A stretch of 64,000 bases of DNA from Sparassis latifolia (lineage: Eukaryota; Basidiomycota; Agaricomycetes; Polyporales; Sparassidaceae). Positions 38,358 through 47,816 of this stretch are shown here, piece after piece. The notes below the pieces were generated by a model that was not told the DNA's origin, searched no databases, and was given only the letters and a program-made list of their open reading frames with translations. The stretch covers positions 1,240,001 to 1,304,000 of the forward strand of contig CM031555.1 in assembly GCA_018466975.1 (NCBI GenBank), in the 5' to 3' direction. Every line of letters starts with the position of its first letter. The stretch's first letter is position 1. The translations under genes were made by a program, and so were the position numbers.

Positions 38358-40093
38358 CTAGTCACTGTCACTGTCAATGATAATGACATCGTCGTCATCC
38401 ACGCCCCAGTCTGGCGATGGGCTTCGCTCTTTCTGCCTTTGCTCCTGTCTCCCAGACCTCTGCGGCAGCACCGGCACTATAGCTCCGCCCGCTCCACGTG
38501 GTCCCGAACTTGCTGCGGGTCGGGGTGCGGTGCGTGAACCGAGTCTCTGGCCTCCCACCCCCCAGGACGAGGGAACATCGCTTCCTTCTTCTTCCGTACT
38601 CTTTCCTTTCGGCGAGGGTGACGATGCGCTTTGACCTTGCGAGGAAGATGGCCCAGCGAGGGTGTTACCAGCGCCTGAGAATGCCTGCGCCTAAATGATC
38701 ATTAGCAATGTCAAATCGTTGCAAACTTGAATGCGTACCTGCACTTGTGTAGCACTGGGGTTGGATGCCGGGGGTGTGAAGGGTGGGACGTTGAAACCAA
38801 AGAATAATTGCCCAAAGGGGAGGTTCAGGGGAGCAGGAACCGGCACGTCTGAGTCGAGGGTGTCGTTCGTAACAATGCGAGCTTTACTAGATGGTGAGTC
38901 AACATCGGTGGGATCAACACGTAAGAGTAGTACTCACTCCGTCCGGACAATTTTAGCATTATCAGCCACCTCCTGCACCCTTCTGTGGCTGATGCCTTTC
39001 CCCTTCGTCTTGCGCCCAAGCAGCGTCTCGCCTTTGCCCTTGAAGCTCTCCCACTGTTCGCCACCCTTGCTCACTGTAGTACCACGCGTACCCGGAGCGA
39101 AGGTGCCAGCGAGAGATGACGAGGGACGTGATGAACCGGGCGACGAATCGTTCAGATTGATATTGAGCTTGGTCGCCATTGTGGCAGGAGGAGCTGGCTT
39201 GGGACGCTCAGGCTCAACATATCCAAGAGGTGCCGCGAAGTCAACCTCAAGGTCTGTATCGAGTACACTGATACCTTCACCACCGGGATAGGTCTCCATG
39301 ACTAGGAAACCGAATACCATCCCGTTATACAGAATTTCAATTATATCGCCTTGTGTGAGGACGGAGAAATGGCGTAGAGCTTGTTCAAGTCTGTGGAAGC
39401 GACTGAATGAGATGGTAAGGCAAAAATGTCACAGTAAGACGTACACGGCCTTGGGGTCCGATACTTCGAGGAAATGGACGCTCTGTGCCTGCAACTTGAC
39501 CTTGTTGCCTTTAGGGAGTTCTGCACCAGTGATGCGGATCGGGTCACCCTCATTTAATCGGAGAGTACTCATCATCCATTGCGGCAGATGCACACATCCT
39601 TCTTCCGCGATAAATTCTAATACACCCGCGTGTGTAGACGCCGCAGGGTTTGCTGGGTTGCGCAACTTGAACATCCATGGAGATTCGAGATCCATCGAAG
39701 TGAGTCTGGCGAGGGTCGAAGGGGGCATAATGACTGCACGCCGATAGCTATAACGTTGTGTGACGAAGTAAGGAGAGAAGTACGCACTCTTTCCACCGTA
39801 ACTGACATTGTCGCGTTCCTTGCCAGGAAGCATTGCGGCACTGTAGGCTCTCAGATATTCATCGTAGGCTCGAGCTGGTGGTCGACCCATGCGATGACCA
39901 AGACCACCACCAAGGCCTCTGCAACCGAGGACTTGTGAGATCACCCTACAGCGCGAGACGCACACCCAAAACGTACTGTGCCAACTGAGCGAAGAGACCT
40001 GCTGGTCCACCGCCAAACGGATCTTGCTCGCCAAACTGTTGAATATTCAGCGAAAGACGTTAGCCATAACGCAAGATGACTTACCATGTTCAT
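38358..40093 (-). CDS. UFD1: Ubiquitin fusion degradation protein 1 (Cdc48 cofactor)
   Basis: Ufd1 with Npl4 recruits ubiquitinated substrates to Cdc48/p97. Exon 1 is tiny (MNM, start 40093), followed by FGEQDPFGGGPAGLFAQLAQ, then RAYDEYLRAYSAAMLPGKER and DNVSYGGK spliced to VIMPPSTLARLTSMDLESPW. The double-psi barrel continues FKLRNPANPAASTHAGVLEF, IAEEGCVHLPQWMMSTLRLN and GDPIRITGAELPKGNKVKLQ. Next is VHFLEVSDPKAV, with the exon containing GFLVMETYPGGEGISVLDTD and LEVDFAAPLGYVEPERP. The C-terminal half is Ser/Pro-rich and disordered (WESFKGKGETLLGRKTKGKG; Ufd1-type Cdc48/Npl4-binding region). The extreme C-terminus DDDDVIIIDSDSD* is a textbook SUMO-interacting motif: a hydrophobic core with acidic/Ser flanks. 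Complete. Confidence 0.93.
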
Positions 40094-40242
40094 GGTCTCT
40101 GTGGAGGTCGCACAGGTGGAGGTCAAGTAGGATTCTAGGAACCGTAGCACTGGCTTTCGAGTGTGCGCGTCCTCCAGCACGTGATCTGAGCGAGTCTCAC
40201 TTCTGCGCGGGCACTTCGACACTGACCCTCTGCATATCGACC
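40094..40242. promoter_or_regulatory. Bidirectional promoter of UFD1 and CCT4
   Basis: Only 149 bp separate the divergent ATGs. CACGTGATCTGAG (about 40179) gives a CACGTG E-box near the middle. Sharing between two proteostasis genes is seen; co-regulation is inferred. Confidence 0.5.
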
Positions 40243-42277
40243 ATGGCTATCACTACTCCTTCGTTGCAGATACCAGCAGCCCGCTCAGGCTCGAACAGTG
40301 CATTCCAAGACAAGGTGAATTGTGCGGCGATTCAGCATGGACGCAATTCTAACTTTTTCGAAGGGCAAACCCATGGAAGTCCGCCTGTCTAACATGGTCG
40401 CTGCAAAAGGTGCGTCCGTATAGATCTCCTTCACATTTCTCTTCATAACTATTGCCCTGCAGCAATAAGTGACGCTGTCAGAACCTCATTAGGTCCGAGG
40501 GGTATGGATAAGATGGTGGGTAGTGCTCCTGGCATTTTGTCATAGAAGCTTAAAGCCTTGTGAACTAGATTCAAACACCCAAGGGAGAGCTTATCATCAC
40601 GAATGACGGTGCAACAATCTTGAAGAGTATCCAGGCTCTTCACCCTGCAGCTAAGATGGTGATCCGCATGATCTTTCGTGTTGGCTAAGATCTGACTTGC
40701 GTCAAGCTTGTAGATCTCTCCGCTGCGCAGGATGTTGAAGCGGGAGATGGAACAACATCTGTTGTAGTGCTTGCTGGAAGTTTCCTTGGTGCTGCGGAAA
40801 AAATGCTGCAGAAGGGCATGCATCCAACAATCATCGCTGAGTCGTTCCTCAAGGCATCGGCGAAGGCGGTTGAATACTTGACGGAAATTTCCACTCCGAT
40901 TGACCTATCAGACAAGTCTTCGCTCCTCCACGCTGCTACGACGTCTCTCAATTCAAAAGTGAAGCTGTATTCCTGTTTCTCAACAACGAAACGTACTCAC
41001 ACGCGGTGCTGCCGCAGATCGTGTCGCAGTACTCCTCCACACTCGCGCCAATTGCTGTGGCCGCAGTGACACGCCTTGTAACCCCTACCTCTTCGAACGT
41101 GGATTTGCGCGATGTCCGCATCGTGAAGAAAGTGGGTGGAACGATAGAAGACACGGAACTCGTCGATGGCGTCGTGCTAAATCAGAATGTCATCGTCGCT
41201 GCGGGAGGGCCGACGCGAGTTGAGAAGGCCAAGATTGGTATCATCCAATTCCAACTTAGCGCGCCAAAACCTGACGTGAGTGCCTGTGGTTGGTCTGTCT
41301 CTCCTGTGCTAAATAGCCCGACAGATGGACAACACGGTGGTGATCAATGACTACCGGCAAATGGACAAGGTGATCAAGGAAGGCCGACAATATCTCCTCA
41401 ATATCTGCAAGAAGATCAAGAAAGCGAACTGCAACGTTCTGCTGATCCAAAAGTCGATTCTGCGCGATGCAGTTGATGACACGTCGCTCACCTTCCTCAA
41501 GCGCTTGAATATCCTTGTTGTTAAGGACGTAGAGCGCGACGAGATTGAGTTCCTCTCAAAGAGCATAGGATGCAAACCTGTTGCTGATGTGGAGGCCTTT
41601 ACGGAAGACAAGCTTGGTTATGCGGATCTTGTTGAGGAGAGAAGTGAGTCTGGTGCCAAGGTGGTACGAATTACAGGTATTAGGAACCGCGGGCGCACGG
41701 TCAGCATCCTTGCTATGGGTAGTAACAATCTTGTATTGGAGGAATGCGAGCGAAGTCTGCACGATGCACTTTGCGTCGTACGCTGCCTTGTCAAGAAGCG
41801 GTGCGTGCTCTTTTTTTGCGCAAGTAGGATCTTACTTGACATTTGCGTGTCACCAGGGCTTTAATCGCCGGCGGCGGTGCCCCCGAAATTCATGTGTCGC
41901 GACTTCTGTCGCAATACGCTCATACCCTCAAGGGCATGGAGGCCTACTGCTTCCAGGCATATGCAGATGCTTTGGAAGTCATCCCCACAACACTTGCGGA
42001 AAATGCGGGACTCAACCCCATCGCAATTGTGACCGAGCTGCGTAACCGACATGCCCTCGGAGAGCGCAACGCAGGCATCAACGTGCGGAAGGTGCGTGTA
42101 TTCTTTGTCTTAAGTGCGTGAGCGCATGTCTGATCCCAGTGTCCACAGGGATTGGTTTCAAACATCTTGGAGGAAGATGTAGTGCAACCTCTGCTGGTAT
42201 CTACAAGCGCCGTAGAGCTGGCAACGGAGACCGTCTGCCTACTGTTGAAAATCGATGACTACGTTCAGGCTCGATAG
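40243..42277 (+). CDS. CCT4: T-complex protein 1 subunit delta (CCT4 chaperonin)
   Basis: A subunit of the cytosolic TRiC/CCT folding machine. Start [20 protein letters not shown] at 40243. Exons continue [53 protein letters not shown] and [20 protein letters not shown]. The last two hold the group II ATP motifs NDGATIL and GDGTTS. The apical region has [20 protein letters not shown] and [20 protein letters not shown]. Next are [20 protein letters not shown] and [20 protein letters not shown]. The lower part has [20 protein letters not shown], then [40 protein letters not shown] and [20 protein letters not shown]. It ends IDDYVQAR*. About ten GT-AG introns. Complete. Confidence 0.95.
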
Positions 42278-42967
42278 TTCGGGGTCTGGCAGATGTGTAT
42301 CATACAGTAATGAGAAGTACACTTTCACAGTTGTAGCTTGGGATCATCCGCTGATGGCTATTGAAGACGCCAAGATGGCGGTGTCGTGAAGTTAGTTTCT
42401 CAGCGCTCACTTACAGGAGTGGTTTTCGCTTGCGTCTCGAGTCACCGTGACTTATGTTAAATCGGTCAACGCGAGGCCCGGCCGATGCTATGACTATAAC
42501 GCCGTCCTGCGAACATGCCCTTGCTGGCCGTAATCATCGAGCGCGGATCGCTTCATGACTGGGGGTTTCGGCGGAAGCAGTCTACGGGCCCCACGTACTT
42601 GTGATAGACCGGGTATGTGGAATTCCTCATGCGCCAAGCAAATACCCCACACGGGTTACCGCTGTTCATTGTATCGTCTGCGCGTGATCCTTGACAACTA
42701 GCTCGCCGCCGAATTAGCATTCAGCTATTTTGGGCTCTAAGCGCAGGACAAATTGAGGGGTCAAATGCAATCAGCGCAAAAGATAGATGCGCAGGAACGT
42801 ACTGAACATGGAACCGTCGCACATGAGATACAATTGATGCTACAGCAAACGACGAGTCTCATGTTCGAAATAGTAGCATATGTAGACTATTAGAGTGATA
42901 TTGACTAGACTTCGGCTGAAAACCGACTAACGATGGGGAAAGGCGACCCCAGTGCGATGGCGAATCC
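42278..42967. other. Intergenic, nothing recognised
   Basis: CCT4 3' region followed by 600 bp with no coding or repeat signal that I can support. It marks the start of a gene-poor accessory stretch. Confidence 0.4.
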
Positions 42968-43304
42968 TCAAAGGGAGCGCTTCCGCTCGGCGACGTCCTC
43001 GTATGGCTCCTCGTAGTCCATCACGCCCTCCCTGGCGACTAGTGCAAGACGTCGAAATTAGATTGTGCTGATGAGGGTGGGATATCAATAATTACAATGC
43101 ACAGAGCGCTTGCGGTCATCCTCATGAGATTCCTCGTAGTCCATAACACCTTCCCTGGCGGCCAAGGTAACGGCTAACACCTGCAGTCAGCGTTTGTTGA
43201 CGACTCTCAGATGCACGACTAAGGTTGACCCCGTGAAGTGGCCGGCTGCGCCTTCAACATGCAAAGCAGCAACGCCGCAAACAAGGAGCAACTTGGAAAC
43301 GCAT
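42968..43304 (-). pseudogene. Small secreted peptide-repeat locus, probably degenerate
   Basis: Two similar coding blocks lie on the minus strand. The upstream one reads VLAVTLAAREGVMDYEESHE then DDRKRSVH. A GTAATT donor and a GCACTAG acceptor (43023/43083 region) join it in frame to FAREGVMDYEEPYEDVAERK and RSL* (stop 42968). Both blocks share AREGVMDYEE and end in a tribasic RKR, the form of Kex-cleaved repeat precursors. Upstream, ATG at 43304 (MRFQVAP) is followed by a stretch that reads as a hydrophobic signal (LLLVCGVAALHVEGAAG) only in another frame. The start and first exon are therefore not intact, or I have not found the right splice. The same DNA is unexplained by plus-strand frames. 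I do not recognise the family. Confidence 0.4.
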
Positions 43305-44290
43305 GCCGTCGACCAGGACTCTGAAGAGACGGCGAGGGAACGGCTTGACAGGGAGAGCGGAATGTTCTTCAGTGGAATGGAATCGCGTTCTTTAAACTCA
43401 CAAGATAAATGCCACTCCACCCTCGTTCTGCTGGGCATGGAGGAATGGAACACTTCGGTCATAACAGCAAATGGCCGGGGATTGTTTGCAATCGTAACAT
43501 CGACGGCCAAAGGGCACAGCAGGTTCACATACTTACTAAAAGGGACCACCGTTCAACCGATCGCCTGTAACCGTTTACTTAGTTATGTGCTCGCCGTAAG
43601 TAAGGGGGGGAAAACACTTAGTGATATGTCCTCGGCGTTGCCACGCCGGATGAGCATCCATGCGTCTTACTATAGATCTGTCAACCACTGGCACTATGAT
43701 CCTGTCTGTGCCAGGCGTTATTGCGCGCACGGCGATGGTACTAGTTTGAAACAGGCCGCCGGCGAATAGAAGGGAAATTATTTCCTCGAAAATTCGGTCA
43801 CGCTATGTCAAGAAGCATTGAGGCGAGCGGGGCTGGGATTCGACGTGGCACCGTACGGTGACCGTAGTAACGACCGATGGTGCGCCCTCCGACTCGGAGG
43901 TCATAAGCCCGAGCTGAGGCTCATAAAGAAGCATTCCACTCGTGTCCTACTTTCCTTCTTATTTGACGAGCTTTCCTCTGGAAGACTGGATCCCTTTTTG
44001 ATTAGCTATGCCAATGAAATGCTAGCATGAGCAAAGACAGAAGTACGGATCAACTTGAAGATCCATGATCTATGATCTGAACAGTGACCGGCATCCAGAT
44101 GCGGCAAGTGTAGAAGTACACCAACACAGCATTCTGAATGTTACTGTATCTATAATACGGATTCCCGCTTGAAGCATTGGCTCATCGGAGTTCATAGTCC
44201 AACAATAGTATCCATTCATCCCATTCACGGTCGTGCGTAGAGCGAATGCCTCAGCTTGGTCGATCATAAGCGGTGCTTGTAGGAAGTCAG
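43305..44290. other. Gene-poor stretch, nothing recognised
   Basis: Open frames exist on both strands, but none has a domain, a plausible start with codon bias, or splice partners. It ends at the 3 bp CAG that flanks the foldback element. Confidence 0.4.
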
Positions 44291-44484
44291 CACAAGGTGC
44301 ATTCCACCTTTTTTCCTGGGGAAAAACCTGGGGAAAACGACAAAGTAAGTCTCCGGGAAATATCTGGGAAAAACTGTGAGAAAACAATAGTGTAAATCCT
44401 GGGGAAAAACCGAGACCCAGAAAAAGCAACAGATTTCTCGGAGAAAAAACCTTTGTTTCCAAATTGGGATTTCCGCAAGAGGTA

Positions 44485-44674
44485 CATCAGCAAAAGTCAA
44501 CTTTTGCTTACCGGTGTTATACCCTTGATTAAGGAAAAATAAGGAGATCCTTTTTCTTATTCCTCCATTAGTCACCCTTATCGGCGTTAATTGCCCAATT
44601 AAGAACGGAGACCTCCTTAATTAAGGAGATAAGGGAGCTAAATGGAGGTAACCAAAAGTTGACTTTTGCTGATG
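44485..44674. mobile_element. Nested 190 bp MITE-like element A, TA-flanked
   Basis: Termini are CATCAGCAAAAGTCAACTTT and its inverse AAAGTTGACTTTTGCTGATG, about 28 bp of inverted repeat extending to GGTTACC/GCTTACC. TA dinucleotides flank both ends (44483-44484, 44675-44676), the target signature of Tc1/mariner-type transposition. No coding content. Confidence 0.75.
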
Positions 44675-44676
44675 TA

Positions 44677-44781
44677 TGTGGGAGATTCGCAAGATAATTC
44701 CCGGGGATATGTTTTTCCCGCCACATTCGGGTGCTGGGCCGAGGGAAATTTCCCCGGGAATTATCTTGCGAATCTCCCACA
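44677..44781. mobile_element. Nested 105 bp MITE-like element B, TA-flanked
   Basis: Termini are TGTGGGAGATTCGCAAGATA and the inverse TATCTTGCGAATCTCCCACA; the inverted repeat runs about 32 bp to CCCGGGGA. It is flanked by TA on both sides (44675-44676 shared with element A, and 44782-44783). No coding content. Confidence 0.75.
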
Positions 44782-45154
44782 TACCTCTTGCGGAAATCCC
44801 AATTTGGAAACAAAGGTTTTTTCTCCGAGAAATCTTGCTTTTTCTGGGTCTCGGTTTTTCCCCAGGACTTACACTATTGTTTTCTCACAGTTTTTCCCAG
44901 ATATTTCCCGGAGACTTACTTTGTCGTTTTCCCCAGGTTTTTCCCCAGGAAAAAAGGTGGAATGCACCTTGTGCAGCACAACAACGATGATGAATCAGTG
45001 TAGGCCCATAAGGAGATGTCTGGTAGGAACGACATTCAGAACTAATCAAGAAAAGATATGCACAAGCCTTTGCAGCTAAATTCAGAATGTTAGACGTTTC
45101 TCGTTGAAACTCACCTCCCGATTCTTGTTTGTGGCGCAACGTTCGGGACAAATA

Positions 45155-45163
45155 AACCTAACC
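45155..45163 (+). repeat. Left target-site duplication AACCTAACC
   Basis: This 9 bp word is repeated exactly at 52339-52347, directly outside the two inverted-repeat ends of the 7.2 kb insertion. Eight bases would already be a typical duplication length for several DNA transposon superfamilies. Confidence 0.8.
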
Positions 45164-45183
45164 AGGCCTAGGAAGATTGACGC
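45164..45183 (+). repeat. Left terminal inverted repeat of the 7.2 kb element
   Basis: AGGCCTAGGAAGATTGACGC, immediately followed by GACGC-rich sequence (45184-45240). Confidence 0.75.
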
Positions 45184-45374
45184 ATGCATCACGCATTTGA
45201 CGCTGACGCCGACGCATTTGACGCCGCTGCTGCCGCCGTAGTCTAGTGCAAGGGCAGACCGCTCCATAGGGCCTGAAGCTTTCGGATATTTCCGCATCAT
45301 GTGATGACCCTAACTTGCGCAAATAACGCGTCACCCTTCAGGACGCGTCCATTGACTGAGGAATACCTGTCAGT

Positions 45375-47720
45375 ATGTCCGACTCCAGCACCTCCAGCCG
45401 CTTCAAATTCAGCACACCTACTGGGTTTGATGTCGTTCGGCATATTCTGAAGCCCTATCTTCCCTATGAGCCTCATGATTATCAGCTTGAGGGAGTTTGT
45501 AAGTCTCTTGACGGTGTTGATCTCCTCGCAGTTCTCGCAACTGGCTCAGGCAAGATGGCATACTACTCGATGTATATACTTGCGCTGCATTCTCTGAGTG
45601 AAAACCCATCTCTCTGTGACCCGCTGAGGACTGACATACCAAGCAAACCTGCAATGCTCATCATATATCTGACTATCACACTAGAAGAGGAGATGGTACG
45701 ATGTCTACATAACAATTTTGATGGCTTCGTGATGGTCATTTATCTCACAGGAACCGGTGTTCAAGAAGCTCGGGTTAAGCACATTGGTGATCAATCATTG
45801 AACGGTGCAAGAGGCAGGGAAGCGCGGTGAAAATCTCTGGATAACTGCACGCAGAGAGGTATCCATGATACTTATGTCTCCGGAGATGCTGTCCACAAAA
45901 GGGTTCTGCTCGCTTGTAAAGAACGGCATTTTCTGTGACCGTATTTGTGCTATGGGAGTGGAAGAAGTCCACATTTTGAACTCCTGGGGAGTGAAATTCA
46001 GACCGTGCTTTACACAGATTGGTTTTGCACACGCTCGCTTGCCGAAACAAATGATCCTGATCCTGACAACAGCAACATTACTGGCAGGTCGCTCTACGGA
46101 TAACATCTGTAAGTTTTTCGGTCTCCGTGCTGGCAACTATTACTTCCTGCAGAGGTCAAACCTCCGTTCCGACATTCAGATTATCACTCGTGTACTCACG
46201 AAGGGACTGGGTGGCTACACATTCCCTGACTTCAAGTGGATTGTGTCGAGTGGCTGTAAGACCATTCTGTTCTGCACTACAATCCATCTTGGTCATCGGG
46301 TTAATAATTATCTTCGCCGATTCCTTCCTGCTTCTGCCAATGCAACAAAGAGCATCCGTCTCTACAACTCACTTAACTGGCCAGAGTACAACACGGAGAC
46401 CCTTCAGCTCTTCCGCAATGATCCACAGTGCATAACCATCATTGCGACAGACACTCTTATTGTCGGTGTCGACCTTCCGAATGTGCAAGATGTGGTGATT
46501 GCGGAGTTGTCAAAAACTCCCAATGATCAACTTCAAAGGCTTGGACGTGGCGGGCGCGATTGGAGAATGGTCAGGAATCCACGAGGGTTTGTATATGTAA
46601 CAAAGAACAACCTCAAAATGGCTCGCAAGGTCATCGATGGGATCAATCCGAAGTCAAGTGGTGGGAAGATAGGAACAATGTCGTTTGATATGGCGAGGAT
46701 GCTCACTGCAGACTGCCAGATGAAGATCCAGAACGAACTCTACAATAACCCCATGTCGGATCTTCCCTGCTCCTGCAGGACTTGCCTCATGAATCCTCGC
46801 CCTGCGCACACAGTGTGTGTTTGCAGTGGATGTGTCCCTGAAGAACTACCCATGACAGAACTTGCGAAAAAGAAGGCAGCCAATCCTGTCAAGTGATGCG
46901 AGCGGCTTACTCGAGCGATGCGCACAGCAGGGACCCAACGTCTCCTCAAGCTTCGCGAGGATCTCTATGCAATGGCCGACCCCATGGATGCTTTGGTGAT
47001 TTCTGCATATGTCTACTTGTCAGATCTAGCAATCAAATCGCTGCTCGATCGATTTGCATTGCTGAAGACAGAAGATGATCTCGAGTTCGTTGTAAAGGGT
47101 CGCCTGTACCTCGAGCCAAATCGCGCCAAGCTCTGGGAGGTGGTGGAGGAGCTCAGGTCGACTTTCCAAGTGATGCATCACGAGGCTGAGCGTAGACGGG
47201 GGATGGGAATTTTCGCAGTTGAGTCTGACAGTGGGGAGGAGGATCTTGGTGTTGACAATGTCGAGGAGGTTGGCAAGCCAGGTGGAGTCATTGAGGTGGG
47301 CCAAATGCACGAGTTGGAGGGCAGCCAGCAAGAAAATGCTGCTGCAATTATTGATTTACCGGAGCTGTAAGTCTTGTAAGTCAATACTCACCTACGAGAG
47401 ACTGACGCTCTGCTAGATCAACTTGTGCAATGTTGCACACTGACGACTCGGCTCAATGCACAGTAGCCGCATCAAGTACGGAGAATGCAAGTACTGGCTC
47501 ATCTCGAGGAACACTGAAGGCGAGCAGCGTACTCAATTTTGTTGGAGACACGTGAGTGCAGTAGGTCTTGCACCTATCTGTATGCTAACAGTGCTTGACA
47601 TGCAGGCTGCTTGAAGAAGTGTCACCAGGATGCTTCTATGGTAAGTTTGCTCTGGAACAATCTGCCGGTCACAAGCGCAAGCGTGGTGGCAGCGTGTCTA
47701 GCTCACAGGCTCGAACTTGA
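45375..47720 (+). pseudogene. RecQ-like SF2 helicase of the Agaricomycete accessory family, inactivated
   Basis: The start MSDSSTSSRFKFSTPTGFD is followed by YEPHDYQLEGVCKSLDGVDL, LAVLATGSGKMAYY (Walker A with Met for Thr at 45555), an intron 45696-45750 and FKKLGLSTLVINH. The DExH-like box is GVEEVHILNSWG. Then come MILILTTATLLAGRSTDN, LRAGNYYFLQRSN and KTILFCTTIHLGHRVNNY, followed by ITIIATDTLIVGVDLPNVQD and QLQRLGRGGRDWR, the SF2 motifs IV-VI. TGA at 45799-45801 and TGA at 46894-46896 interrupt the same frame. Downstream exons run LRKLREDLYAMAD-like sequence and a Cys motif (CSCRTCLMNPRP, CVCSGCV), and the 3' end near 47720 is approximate. The changed Walker A Thr and the stops mean no active enzyme. 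It faces the DUF6589 gene, convergent. Confidence 0.75.
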
Positions 47721-47816
47721 CAGCGGAGAGTGGTACGTTCTTCATTGGACGTGCGCAGCTGATGTACGCTAACACAACCGATGATCTAGAACAAGGAGAA
47801 TGTCAGCAACAAGACA

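Larger units (their letters stand above)
44291..44973. mobile_element. 683 bp foldback element with ~190 bp terminal inverted repeats
   Basis: The left arm (44291-44484) and right arm (44782-44973, inverted) are almost identical. They begin CACAAGGTGCATTCCACC and differ by one substitution and a 3 bp indel that I can see. A 3 bp CAG flanks both ends (44288-44290 and 44974-44976), fitting a short target-site duplication. No coding sequence for a transposase is present, so it is non-autonomous. The near-identity of the arms suggests a recent insertion or ongoing arm homogenisation. Two further inverted-repeat elements fill the centre. Confidence 0.85.

Noticed and set aside
43194..43769. 191-codon plus-strand open frame
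   Set aside because: No start context, domain or splice partner; it overlaps the peptide blocks that read better on the minus strand.
44264..45079. Several open frames inside the foldback element
   Set aside because: They are mirror readings of the inverted arms (same FSPG/FPRK-type peptides on both strands) and do not extend to a real gene.
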